This document shows positions 16,306 through 24,501 of a DNA stretch of 64,000 bases, in pieces. Under the pieces are notes generated by a model. That model ran no database searches, was not told the DNA's origin, and worked only from the letters and a program-made list of their open reading frames with translations. How positions within the stretch are numbered: the stretch's first letter is position 1; every line of letters begins with the position of its first letter. The position numbers and the translations under genes were made by a program. Source of the DNA: JAGPUQ01 sp963708735 (lineage in GTDB: Bacteria; Pseudomonadota; Gammaproteobacteria; Pseudomonadales; Porticoccaceae); NCBI GenBank assembly GCA_963708735.1, contig CAVPTW010000022.1, forward strand, positions 62,001 to 126,000, in the 5' to 3' direction.

Positions 16306-17094
16306 ATGGACGCGGCGCGGCGGGATGCGTATTTGACGGCGCTGGGCGTGGTCAGATACCGGCCGCGCCCAGCGTCCGGTAAAGCCGCCGCGGCACTCGC
16401 TGAAGCGGCTGTGGCACGCGGCGATGAATCGGAGCAACAATTCGCCACCGCGCTTGCGCCGACAGTCCCGAGCGTACCGCCTGCGCAGTCTGCGGCTTCC
16501 GTGGCCGAGCTGGAGCGCAGCGAATCGTCGCTCGCGACGCTCCAGGAGCAGGTCCGGGCGCCGGCCGCTGCTGCCCGCGCGGCATCGGAAGTTCCGTCGC
16601 AACCCGCAGCTGCGGGCGCCGAAACGGCCACCGCGCTGACATTTCGCCTCGCCTGCTGGCAGCCGGTACCGGATCTGCTGGTGTTCGATGCCCTGCCTGC
16701 GGGAGGCTGGCCGGACCGTGAGCGGATCGCACTGTTGACCAATATTCTGCGTGCCATCGGACGCCTGCCGGGACCGCTGGCGGCTGCCGAAGTGATCGAC
16801 TGGCCGCCGTTCGCCGGCGCCGATGCAAGCCTCGCGGGTGCGCGGGAGTCGCTCGCCTTGTTCATCGCCGGACGCATGACGATGGCGCCTTTTCGCTGGC
16901 TGCTGGCGATGGGCGAGACCAGTTGGCGTTGTCTGGGCGCGGAATCTCACCAGTCTGTCGGAGACGAACTGGCGCTGACAGGCCCTGCGCGCGCCATTCT
17001 GCTGCCGGGGCTTGGGGATCTGCTGGCGGCGCCCGCACGCAAGGCCGAAACCTGGCGCGCGATAAGGAAGCTCGCGCCGGCTGCGAACGGATGA
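16306..17094 (+). CDS. HolD-like protein (DNA polymerase III psi subunit candidate)
   Basis: A 262-residue protein directly upstream of rimI, the place of holD in many Gammaproteobacteria. The N-terminus RRDAYLTALGVVRYRPR matches the chi-binding N-terminal peptide of psi (pattern RRDxxLxxLGIxxWxxR). The C-terminal domain (about 115-262: LLVFDALPAGGWPDRERIAL, then LLTNILRAIGRL and APFRWLLAMG) resembles the psi globular domain, which bridges the clamp loader and single-strand binding protein via chi. An Ala/Glu-rich low-complexity linker (about 30-110) makes it longer than E. coli HolD. The assignment is by pattern and synteny, not certain. Confidence 0.55.
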   Translation: MDAARRDAYLTALGVVRYRPRPASGKAAAALAEAAVARGDESEQQFATALAPTVPSVPPAQSAASVAELERSESSLATLQEQVRAPAAAARAASEVPSQPAAAGAETATALTFRLACWQPVPDLLVFDALPAGGWPDRERIALLTNILRAIGRLPGPLAAAEVIDWPPFAGADASLAGARESLALFIAGRMTMAPFRWLLAMGETSWRCLGAESHQSVGDELALTGPARAILLPGLGDLLAAPARKAETWRAIRKLAPAANG

Positions 17095-17570
17095 TGGGCA
17101 CCGCGTCGGAACCGAACGTGCGGCCTGCCGTCGCCGCCGATCTGGAAATCCTGTGCCGGATCGAGGCGCAGGCCGCGCTGGCACCCTGGGATCGCGCCCG
17201 TTTCGAGGACAGTCTCGCCCGGCATCAGATGCTGGTGTTACGGGCGAATGGCGAACTTAGCGGATTTGCCGTATTCCGTCAGGTGCTCGACGAAGCGGAA
17301 GTGCTGAATATCGCGGTCGCTCCCGCCCATTGCCGCAAGGGGTTTGGCCGTCGCTTGTTGCGCGCCGGTCTGGATCTGCTCGCCGAGCGCGCGCGCTGCG
17401 TGCATCTGGAAGTGCGCGCCGGCAATGCGCCAGCCATTGCGCTTTATGGGAGCGAAGGTTTCCAGCGCGTGGGGCTGCGGCGCAACTACTATCCAGGTGC
17501 CGAGGGGCGTGAAGACGCCATCCTGATGCGCCTCGATCTCACTCCCGATGGCGATGCCCGGATCGGATGA
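17091..17570 (+). CDS. rimI: ribosomal protein S18-alanine N-acetyltransferase
   Basis: A 159-residue GNAT enzyme acetylating the N-terminal alanine of ribosomal protein S18. The acetyl-CoA loop is visible as RKGFGRRLLRAGLDLL after the strand VLNIAVAP. The substrate side has LEVRAGNAPAIALYGSEGF and RNYYPGAEGREDAILM, typical of RimI. The ATG overlaps the stop of the HolD-like gene (ATGA), which couples the two. Confidence 0.93.
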   Translation: MMGTASEPNVRPAVAADLEILCRIEAQAALAPWDRARFEDSLARHQMLVLRANGELSGFAVFRQVLDEAEVLNIAVAPAHCRKGFGRRLLRAGLDLLAERARCVHLEVRAGNAPAIALYGSEGFQRVGLRRNYYPGAEGREDAILMRLDLTPDGDARIG

Positions 17571-17647
17571 ACATTGCGACTGTGGCGTCACTGTCCGGGA
17601 AATCCAACTGTCCGTAAAATGCCGGCGAGTGTCTGGACCTCGACCCG

Positions 17648-18397
17648 ATGAGCGAAACCCCGAACGAAACCCTGCTTATCGACGCCCGCTACAACGGCCC
17701 CGTGGGCCGCGGTAACGGTGGTTATATTGCCGGTGCCATGGCGGCTTTCGTATCGGGCGATGCCGAGGTGCGCATCATGCGGGGCTTTCCGGTCGCCACG
17801 CCGCTGATGATCAGGCGCCATCCGGACGGGGCGGTGAGCTGCCATCTCGACGATCAGGAACTGGGTCGCATTCGCCCGCTTGAGTTGGAGCTCGAGATTC
17901 CCCCGCCGCCGACCCTGAGCGCTGCCCGTGCCGCCGCCGAGCGTTTCCGGTTTTTGCACGGGAGCGATGTGCGCGGCTGCTATGTATGCAGTCCAAGACG
18001 TGCGCCGGGCGAAGGTTTGCGGCTTTTTTGCGGGCCGCTGCTCGACGTGGGCAAGGTTATCGTCGCCGGCGTCTGGGAGCCGGGGCCCGAACTGCTGGAC
18101 GCCAGTGGTCAGGTCGCGCCGGAGCAGGTCTGGGCCGCGCTCGACTGCCCCGGTGGCTATGCGATCGCGGCGCTCGCGCCGGACATCGGCGTCCAGTTGC
18201 TCGGCACCTGCGCGGCTTCACTGAAGCAGCCGCTGCGGGCCGGCGCGTCCTATATCGTCAGCAGTTGGCAGCTTGCGCCGCCCCAGGGGCGCAAGCGCTT
18301 CATGGGGGTGGCGATGCACGGGGTGACCGGCGAACTCATGGCTTGCGCGCGTCAGACCTGGATCGATGCCGGCGCGCGTACGCCTGCGGCGGAATGA
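17648..18397 (+). CDS. hotdog-fold thioesterase-like protein
   Basis: A 249-residue protein of the acyl-CoA thioesterase-like superfamily. Visible hallmarks are NGPVGRGNGGYIAGAMAA near the N-terminus, the cysteine-bearing GCYVCSPRRAPGEGLRLFCG in the middle, and WAALDCPGGYAIAAL later, a set I associate with double-hotdog proteins of unknown substrate in Actinobacteria and Proteobacteria. No signal peptide. It precedes an SDR gene by 64 bases on the same strand and may act with it on acyl-CoA derivatives, which is inference. Confidence 0.65.
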   Translation: MSETPNETLLIDARYNGPVGRGNGGYIAGAMAAFVSGDAEVRIMRGFPVATPLMIRRHPDGAVSCHLDDQELGRIRPLELELEIPPPPTLSAARAAAERFRFLHGSDVRGCYVCSPRRAPGEGLRLFCGPLLDVGKVIVAGVWEPGPELLDASGQVAPEQVWAALDCPGGYAIAALAPDIGVQLLGTCAASLKQPLRAGASYIVSSWQLAPPQGRKRFMGVAMHGVTGELMACARQTWIDAGARTPAAE

Positions 18398-18461
18398 TGT
18401 TTTTTAATGCAACAGTTTTTGATGCGACATTTTTTGAGACAACAGTAACAGGAGACGAACG

Positions 18462-19292
18462 ATGGGAGAGTTGAACGGAAAAGTGGCGGTGATCACGGGC
18501 GGTGCCAGCGGCATCGGCGAGCGCAGTGTGCGACTTTTTATTGAAGAGGGCGCGCGGGTAGTGATCGCCGATATGCAGGAAGAGCGCGGTCGGGCACTGG
18601 CGACGGAGCTGGGCGCCGCCAGCGCTGTCTTTGCCCGCGTCGAGGTGCGCGACGAAGCCCAGGTCAAGGCGGCGGTGGAGCTCGCGGTGAATCGCTGGGG
18701 CCGGCTCGATTGCATCTTCAACAACGCGGGTTTCGGTGGCGTGCTGGGGCCGATTGCCGAAATTCCCGTCGATGAATTCGACATGACGTTCGATGTGCTG
18801 GTGCGCGGCGTATTTCTCGGCATGAAGCACGCGGCACCGATCATGATGCGCCAGAAATCCGGCAGCATCATCAATACCGGCAGCATCGCCGGACTGAAGG
18901 CAGGCTACAGTCCGCATCCCTATGCCGCCGCCAAGGCAGCGGTGATTCACCTGTCCAAATCGGTGGCCATGGAAATGGGGGAACACAATGTGCGCGTGAA
19001 TGCGATCTGCCCGGGTTTTATCGCCACGCCGCTCGCCGCCAATACCGTGGGCCGCTCGGATGAGTTGGTGGATCGCGTCAAACCTGCGTTTGCCAAGGCC
19101 CAGGCGATTCCCCGCGCGGGCGAGCCGGACGACATCGCGCAGATGGCCTGCTGGCTGGCCGGCGACCGCTCCACCTTCGTCACGGGACAGCATTTCGTGG
19201 TGGATGGTGGTGTGAGTTGCGGAGTGAAATGGGCCGATCAGCCCGCGTTTCAGAAGTCCTACCACCCCATCAAGGTATACCGACCCGAATAG
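18462..19292 (+). CDS. SDR family NAD(P)-dependent oxidoreductase
   Basis: A 276-residue classical short-chain dehydrogenase. The cofactor motif TGGASGIGE (residues about 12-20), the NNAG motif, and the catalytic Ser (INTGSIAG) with YAAAK are all present. An acidic residue after the second strand (VVIADMQEE) suggests NAD preference. The C-terminal VDGG motif is typical. The substrate is not apparent. The start follows AGGAGACGAACG. Its last 23 bases overlap, on opposite strands, the 3' end of the patatin gene. Confidence 0.92.
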   Translation: MGELNGKVAVITGGASGIGERSVRLFIEEGARVVIADMQEERGRALATELGAASAVFARVEVRDEAQVKAAVELAVNRWGRLDCIFNNAGFGGVLGPIAEIPVDEFDMTFDVLVRGVFLGMKHAAPIMMRQKSGSIINTGSIAGLKAGYSPHPYAAAKAAVIHLSKSVAMEMGEHNVRVNAICPGFIATPLAANTVGRSDELVDRVKPAFAKAQAIPRAGEPDDIAQMACWLAGDRSTFVTGQHFVVDGGVSCGVKWADQPAFQKSYHPIKVYRPE

Positions 19293-20442
19293 CATCGGGT
19301 TCGTCGGCGGCCTCGGGAAGGCGGAAAAAGGCGCGGATGCGATCTTTGCAATCGAGTGCGTCCCGATAGCCGAGGTCGAGCAGCTTGCCGCAGAAGCCGG
19401 GCTCGAACAGCAGGTAGCTGGCCGCGCTGGCGCCACTGCTGCGGGTGGTGGCGCCGATGGCGCGCAGGAACAGGCGCACGCTGTACGGCAGCTCGCGGTA
19501 GTGCTGGGCCGCGATTTTGTCGATCGGCTCCGATGGCGAGATGCACAGTGCTTCGACGGGTGCGAGATGCGCAATGGGCGGAGCCTGGCGCCGCTCGGGA
19601 CGAATTGCGGCGGCCAGCGCGTTGATGGTTTCCATGGTTTCGAGATCGCTTTCGATGGCGTCGATGAAAGCACTGTTGAGCAACTGACCCAGGATATGCC
19701 CCACTGACGGAGGGCTGGAAGTCGGGGGTGCGCTGGGTTTGTGCCGGAAATTATCGCTGACTCCCACGACAAACAGTCGGCGCGCGCCGAGATGGAGCGC
19801 GGGGCTCAGCGGTTTCAGCTGGCGCAGCGCGCCATCTCCGTAGTGGTGATCCCCGATTCGGGTGGCCGGAAACAGCAGGGGAATCGCCGTGGAGGCCATC
19901 AGGTGTTCGAGGTTCAGTTCGGTGCGCAGCCCGCAACGGCGATTGCGTTCCCAGTTGTTCCGGGATCCCTGGAAAAAACTCACCGACTGCCCGCTGCCGT
20001 AATGGAGCGCGGTGATGCAGACCGCATCGAGAAGTCCCTCCGCTATCGCGGCGCCGATGCGATCGAAATTCATATGCCGTTCCAGCAGGCTGCGCAGGGG
20101 AGCGTTGTTCAGCAGGGCGAGTGTGTGGCCCGGAGGGCAGCCGCCCCGTATCAGCGACGCGAGCAGACCGAGGGAGTTGCGGGCGACACCGAGAAAGTCC
20201 GTGCGATAGACGTCCTGGGCGCGCAGGTTGCGCCAGATATCCACCAGGCCCGCGACCCGGGCGCGGAATGCGCCTGGATGCCCTGCGATGGAGAGCGCGT
20301 TGATGGCGCCGGCCGAGGTGCCGCAGATAATGGGGAATGGATTCAGTGTCTGATCCGGCAGCAGTTCCGCCACCGCCTGGAGCACACCTGCCTGGTAGGC
20401 GGCGCGCGCACCGCCACCACCGAGAATCAATGCAGCGGTCAT
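19270..20442 (-). CDS. patatin-like phospholipase family protein
   Basis: A 390-residue patatin-like hydrolase. The oxyanion motif GGGGARAAYQAGVL is at the N-terminus, the nucleophile elbow is GTSAGA, and the catalytic Asp lies in YGDGALRQLKPL. The expected activity is lipid acyl hydrolysis. The start at 20442 places the glycine-rich loop right after MTAALIL, as in homologues; an in-frame ATG at 20496 is less likely. The gene converges on the SDR gene and is 34 bases downstream of the flavodoxin-like gene. Confidence 0.92.
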   Translation of the reverse strand: MTAALILGGGGARAAYQAGVLQAVAELLPDQTLNPFPIICGTSAGAINALSIAGHPGAFRARVAGLVDIWRNLRAQDVYRTDFLGVARNSLGLLASLIRGGCPPGHTLALLNNAPLRSLLERHMNFDRIGAAIAEGLLDAVCITALHYGSGQSVSFFQGSRNNWERNRRCGLRTELNLEHLMASTAIPLLFPATRIGDHHYGDGALRQLKPLSPALHLGARRLFVVGVSDNFRHKPSAPPTSSPPSVGHILGQLLNSAFIDAIESDLETMETINALAAAIRPERRQAPPIAHLAPVEALCISPSEPIDKIAAQHYRELPYSVRLFLRAIGATTRSSGASAASYLLFEPGFCGKLLDLGYRDALDCKDRIRAFFRLPEAADEPDAIRVGIP

Positions 20443-20476
20443 GGCGTCGATCGGTCCGGAAATGGTGCTGTCATCG

Positions 20477-20932
20477 TCAAAAAATCCCCAACGCAAGTCC
20501 CGCCGCCATCGCCTGTCCCAATTCGTCGCAGCTTTGCAAGTGCTGGTCGGTGAGTGTACCCGCGACGATCACGGGCTCAGCCATTTTTCGTAATGGATAG
20601 CCGAGCGCGATACGTTCGACCGCCAGTACGGCACCGGTGCCGTCATTGCCCGCGCCCACGAAGAGGGCGTAGGGCAGATTGAGTCGATAGGGTTCGGCAG
20701 GATAAAAAGTGCGGTCGAAAAAATCCTTGAGTGCGCCGCTCATGTAGCCGAAGTTTTCGGGGGTGCCGAAAATCAGGCCGTCGGCCCACAGCAAGTCGTC
20801 GAGACTGCTGTCAAACGCTCTCTGCAACCGGGTTTCGACCTCGGGTTCGCGCTGCGCGCCCGCGTGGACCGCCTGTGCCATGGATTCCGTCTTCCCGCCG
20901 CCGCTATGATAAATGATGAGCAGATGTTTCAT
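20477..20932 (-). CDS. flavodoxin-like NAD(P)H:quinone oxidoreductase family protein
   Basis: A 151-residue flavodoxin-fold protein. The FMN phosphate loop follows strand one (LLIIYHSGGGKTESMAQAV). FGTPENFGYMSGALKDFFDR is the WrbA/NQO-type active-site segment, and FVGAGNDGTGAV is the third FMN loop. It probably reduces quinones or another acceptor through FMN. It is upstream of the patatin gene on the same strand and divergent from comEC. Confidence 0.85.
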   Translation of the reverse strand: MKHLLIIYHSGGGKTESMAQAVHAGAQREPEVETRLQRAFDSSLDDLLWADGLIFGTPENFGYMSGALKDFFDRTFYPAEPYRLNLPYALFVGAGNDGTGAVLAVERIALGYPLRKMAEPVIVAGTLTDQHLQSCDELGQAMAAGLALGIF

Positions 20933-21030
20933 CGCGCTAGGCTAACCGGCCGACTCCCTGGGCGCCAGCCCGGACTGCGCTAGACTGGCCCGTATCCGCG
21001 CGAGCGCGCAAGGTCGTCACAGGGACGTGG

Positions 21031-23364
21031 ATGCCGTATTTTCTGTTGCTTGCCTTCGCACTGGGCAGTTACTCATCGGTGTTGTGGCCGGTGCTGCCGC
21101 CGCTGCTTGCGCCCGGCGCGGCTCTGTTCCTGTGCGCCATTGCCCTGGCTTGGCGACGTGGCAGGAAGCTGGCGCTGATCCTGCTCGGCGTCAGTGCCGG
21201 TGTGCTCTGGGCGACGCTCTGGGGACAGGCGCGGCTCGCAGCGCAGTTGCCCGCGGCGCTCGATAAAACCGAGTACCGGATTGAAGGAAAGGTAGTCGGA
21301 CTCCCCAATCGCGACGCCCGGGCGTTGCACTTCGAACTTCTGGTCTCCCGAGTGGAATCCCTTGCGGGGACAACACCTCCGCCCCTGCGCCGTCTGCGCC
21401 TGAGTTGGTACGGGCGTGCTCCGGAAATGATGCCCGGCGAGACCTGGCAGTTGGTTCTGCGCCTGCGTCATCCCAGAGGTTTTGCCAATCCGGGTGGCTT
21501 CGATTACGCGGGCTGGCTGTTTTCCCGCAGGATTTCCGCTACCGGCTATGTCCGCGAAGGCGCCGAAAACCAGCGCTTGCGCGCGGCTTCGCTCCTGTCC
21601 GTGGACACCTGGCGCGAACGCGTCGCCGCCCACATCGACAAGCTGCCGGTTCCCGACTCCGGACGCGCGTTGCTGCGCGCATTCACGGTCGGCGATGACC
21701 GGGGCATCACGGTGGCCATGTGGGAGCGGATGCGCGTCGCCGGAGTCGTGCACCTCGCAGTGATTTCCGGTCTGCACATCGCACTGGCTGCGGGGTTTGG
21801 GATGTTTCTGGGAACGCTGAGCGGGCGGTTGGCGGTCTTGCTGGGTGCGTCCTGGCCAGCGCGCCACGTCGGCGCGGTGGCGGCCTGGGTCGCGAGCGGG
21901 CTCTATACGCTGATGGCCGGATTCGGGCTGGCGACGCTGCGCGCCTTCATCATGCTCACGGTCTTCCTAGCGGTGCTGCTGCTGCGCCGTCACGGGATCC
22001 TGTTTGCGAGTTTCATCTGGGCCCTGACCGCGATCGCCGTGGTGGAACCCCTGGCGCCACTGGAGCCCGGATTCTGGCTGTCGTTTGGCGCGGTCGCGGT
22101 GTTGCTCGCCTGGTTCGGCCCGCGGCCGCGGCGCAGTCGCACTCGGGATATGGTCGGCGGCCAACTGATGATTTCGCTGGGTACCGCGGCGGGGTTGCTG
22201 GGCTTTTTCGGCAAGCTGCCGCTGCTGGCGCCCCTGATAAACCTGCTCGCGATTCCCTGGGTCGAGATCCTGACGGTGCCGTTCTGTCTGGCGGGCGTGG
22301 CCGCGCTCCCGGTGGTGCCGGCGGTGGCGGACTGGTGCTGGTGGATTGCCGGCTGGTCACTCCAATGGTTCGATGCGGCGCTCGCCGCGATCGCCGGGGT
22401 CGCGGATCACCTCAGCTGGATTCCTGCCGGGGGGACGAACTGGCGCCAGATTCTGGCGCTGGGGTTGGCGGGGCTGTTGATGCTCGCGCCCTGCGGATTG
22501 GGGCTGCGGTATCTGAGCGGCATTGTGCTGGTCGCGACAGCGCTGGCGGGACCCGGACCACGACCGGCGTTGCGGGTAACAGTACTCGATGTGGGGCAGG
22601 GGCTTGCGGTGGTGGTGGAGACGGCGGCGCACGTCATGGTGTACGACACCGGCGCCGCCTTCGGCGCTCGGTTTGATGCCGGCGATGGTATCATCGCGCC
22701 CTATTTGCGCACGCGTGGCTGGGACCGGATCGACCTGCTGGTGGTGGGCCATCCCGATGCCGATCACAGCGGCGGGGAAGCCGGATTGTTGCGCAATTAC
22801 CGTCCCCTGCAAGTGTTGCGGGGGGTGCCGCCGGAGGGAGATGCTGCGGTGGGTTGTCGGCGTGGCCAGCATTGGCAGTGGGACGGCGTCGATTTCCGCG
22901 TCCTGTACCCGACGGAACCGATGCTCCGCGATCCTGTACACCCTGGTCCGGTACAGCACGAAAATGATCGCTCCTGTGTGATGCTGGTCGAAGCGGGTCA
23001 GGCTCGCGTTCTGTTGACCGGAGATATTGAATCCAACATCGAGGCGGTGCTGCTCGCCGATGGCGTGTTACCACACGCGGTTACGCTTTTGATCGCGCCG
23101 CACCACGGCAGTCGAACCTCTTCATCGCCGCCGTTCGTGGCGCAGGTGCGGCCGGCGGAGGTGGTCTATTCGGCGGGCTATCGTCACCACTTCGGGCACC
23201 CGCAGCCACAGGTGGTAGCCCGTTACAAGGCGATCGGCGCGCGCAGTTGGAACACGGCGTTTGACGGTGCGCTCAGCTTCAACTGGGAACGGGACGGGGC
23301 AGACCCGGCGCCCCGTGTCGAAAGTGCGCGCCGCGATCGGCCGCGCTACTGGGACCGGGATTGA
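21031..23364 (+). CDS. comEC: DNA internalization protein ComEC/Rec2
   Basis: A 777-residue inner-membrane channel for single-stranded DNA uptake. The N-terminal soluble OB-like part (about 60-170) is followed by the ComEC/Rec2 core with HLAVISGLHIALAAGFGMFL and many membrane helices (about 230-500). The C-terminal metallo-beta-lactamase-like domain has VLDVGQGLAVVV, GHPDADHSGG, LLTGDIE and PHHGS. The length fits full ComEC, so natural transformation is possible, though no other competence genes are in the window. In Gammaproteobacteria comEC commonly precedes exbB-exbD-msbA, as here. Confidence 0.96.
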   Translation: MPYFLLLAFALGSYSSVLWPVLPPLLAPGAALFLCAIALAWRRGRKLALILLGVSAGVLWATLWGQARLAAQLPAALDKTEYRIEGKVVGLPNRDARALHFELLVSRVESLAGTTPPPLRRLRLSWYGRAPEMMPGETWQLVLRLRHPRGFANPGGFDYAGWLFSRRISATGYVREGAENQRLRAASLLSVDTWRERVAAHIDKLPVPDSGRALLRAFTVGDDRGITVAMWERMRVAGVVHLAVISGLHIALAAGFGMFLGTLSGRLAVLLGASWPARHVGAVAAWVASGLYTLMAGFGLATLRAFIMLTVFLAVLLLRRHGILFASFIWALTAIAVVEPLAPLEPGFWLSFGAVAVLLAWFGPRPRRSRTRDMVGGQLMISLGTAAGLLGFFGKLPLLAPLINLLAIPWVEILTVPFCLAGVAALPVVPAVADWCWWIAGWSLQWFDAALAAIAGVADHLSWIPAGGTNWRQILALGLAGLLMLAPCGLGLRYLSGIVLVATALAGPGPRPALRVTVLDVGQGLAVVVETAAHVMVYDTGAAFGARFDAGDGIIAPYLRTRGWDRIDLLVVGHPDADHSGGEAGLLRNYRPLQVLRGVPPEGDAAVGCRRGQHWQWDGVDFRVLYPTEPMLRDPVHPGPVQHENDRSCVMLVEAGQARVLLTGDIESNIEAVLLADGVLPHAVTLLIAPHHGSRTSSSPPFVAQVRPAEVVYSAGYRHHFGHPQPQVVARYKAIGARSWNTAFDGALSFNWERDGADPAPRVESARRDRPRYWDRD

Positions 23365-23435
23365 CGCCGCATCGTTTCGATGTCGCAGTGTTCTGGCATA
23401 ACATGCCGAACGAATATTTATCTTGAGGATATTGA

Positions 23436-24071
23436 GTGTTGGAGCTGATAGTTGCCGGTGGCTGGGTGATGGTGCCGATCCTCGGTTGTTCCGTGATCGC
23501 CATGGTAGTTACAGTTGAGCGTTTTCTGGCGTTGCGCCCGGAGCGCGTGGTGCCGAGCCAGCTGTTGAACCAGGTGTGGCATTGGGTCCATGAGGAAGGC
23601 ATCACGCGCGAGCGACTCAACGAGTTGCGGGAATCCTCACCGTTGGGACAGATCCTCGCCACCGCGCTCAGCAATGTCGACCACGGTCGCGAAGTCATGA
23701 AAGACAGTGTGGAAGAGACCGCCACTCAGGTGATTCACGGCCTCGAGCGCTTTGTCGGCGTATTGGGTACTGTCACCAGCATCGCCCCGCTGCTCGGCCT
23801 GTTGGGCACTGTGCTCGGCATGATCGAGGCGTTCAGCGCGATCATGGCGCATGGCAGCGGCAATGCGGCTTTGCTCGCCGGTGGCATTTCCAAGGCTTTG
23901 ATTACCACGGCAGCGGGCTTGATAGTGGCGATCCCCGCGCTGGTTTGCCACCGTTTCTTCGAGCGCCGCATCGACGGTCTGGTGGTTGAAATGCAGGAGC
24001 GGGCCGTGAAGCTGGTGGATGCCCTGCACGATGAACGCAGGCTTTCCGCCGAGACGCGGAAGCGCGGGTGA
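23436..24071 (+). CDS. exbB: ExbB/TolQ-type proton channel protein
   Basis: A 211-residue MotA/TolQ/ExbB family protein of the inner membrane. Helix one (VMVPILGCSVIAMVVTVERF) is followed by a cytoplasmic loop, then two helices in APLLGLLGTVLGMIEAFSAI and GGISKALITTAAGLIVAIPA, the family core. With ExbD it converts proton motive force into mechanical work on a TonB-like partner. The start is GTG 23436 after TTGAGGATATT. Its position before msbA matches the exbB2-exbD2 pair beside lpxK in Pseudomonas. Confidence 0.93.
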   Translation: MLELIVAGGWVMVPILGCSVIAMVVTVERFLALRPERVVPSQLLNQVWHWVHEEGITRERLNELRESSPLGQILATALSNVDHGREVMKDSVEETATQVIHGLERFVGVLGTVTSIAPLLGLLGTVLGMIEAFSAIMAHGSGNAALLAGGISKALITTAAGLIVAIPALVCHRFFERRIDGLVVEMQERAVKLVDALHDERRLSAETRKRG

Positions 24072-24493
24072 AATTTCAGCGGAGCAAACGCGTCGAGCCC
24101 GGCATCGACATCACGCCGTTCGTCGACGTGGTGTTTCTGCTGGTGATCTTCTTCATGGTGTCCACCACGTTCACCAGAGAGTCGCGCCTGACGCTCCAGC
24201 TGCCGACCGCGGACGTGGCGCCCAGTGAGGCATCGGAGCAGAGCATCGAAATTTCGGTCGACCGCGAGGGCAACTACGCCATCAATGGTATTGCGCTGGT
24301 CAATCGTCAACGCGATACACTGGTGCGCGGACTGCGCGAGCTGGCCGCGGGCAATACCGATACCCCGTTGACCATCAGCGCCGACGGCAAGGCTTCCCAC
24401 CAGGCGGTGATCACCGCCATGGATGCTGCGGGCAAGGCCGGATTTGGCCATCTCAATATCAGTACCCAGCAGCCCGAGGCTGGGCAGCAATAG
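24068..24493 (+). CDS. exbD: ExbD/TolR-type biopolymer transport protein
   Basis: A 141-residue partner of ExbB. The N-terminal basic stretch precedes the single membrane helix ITPFVDVVFLLVIFFMVSTT, whose Asp (PFVDV) is the conserved proton-pathway residue. The remainder is periplasmic. It starts at GTG 24068, overlapping the exbB stop by four bases (GTGA), and ends 8 bases before msbA. Confidence 0.94.
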   Translation: MKFQRSKRVEPGIDITPFVDVVFLLVIFFMVSTTFTRESRLTLQLPTADVAPSEASEQSIEISVDREGNYAINGIALVNRQRDTLVRGLRELAAGNTDTPLTISADGKASHQAVITAMDAAGKAGFGHLNISTQQPEAGQQ

Positions 24494-24501
24494 GCATCCC
24501 C

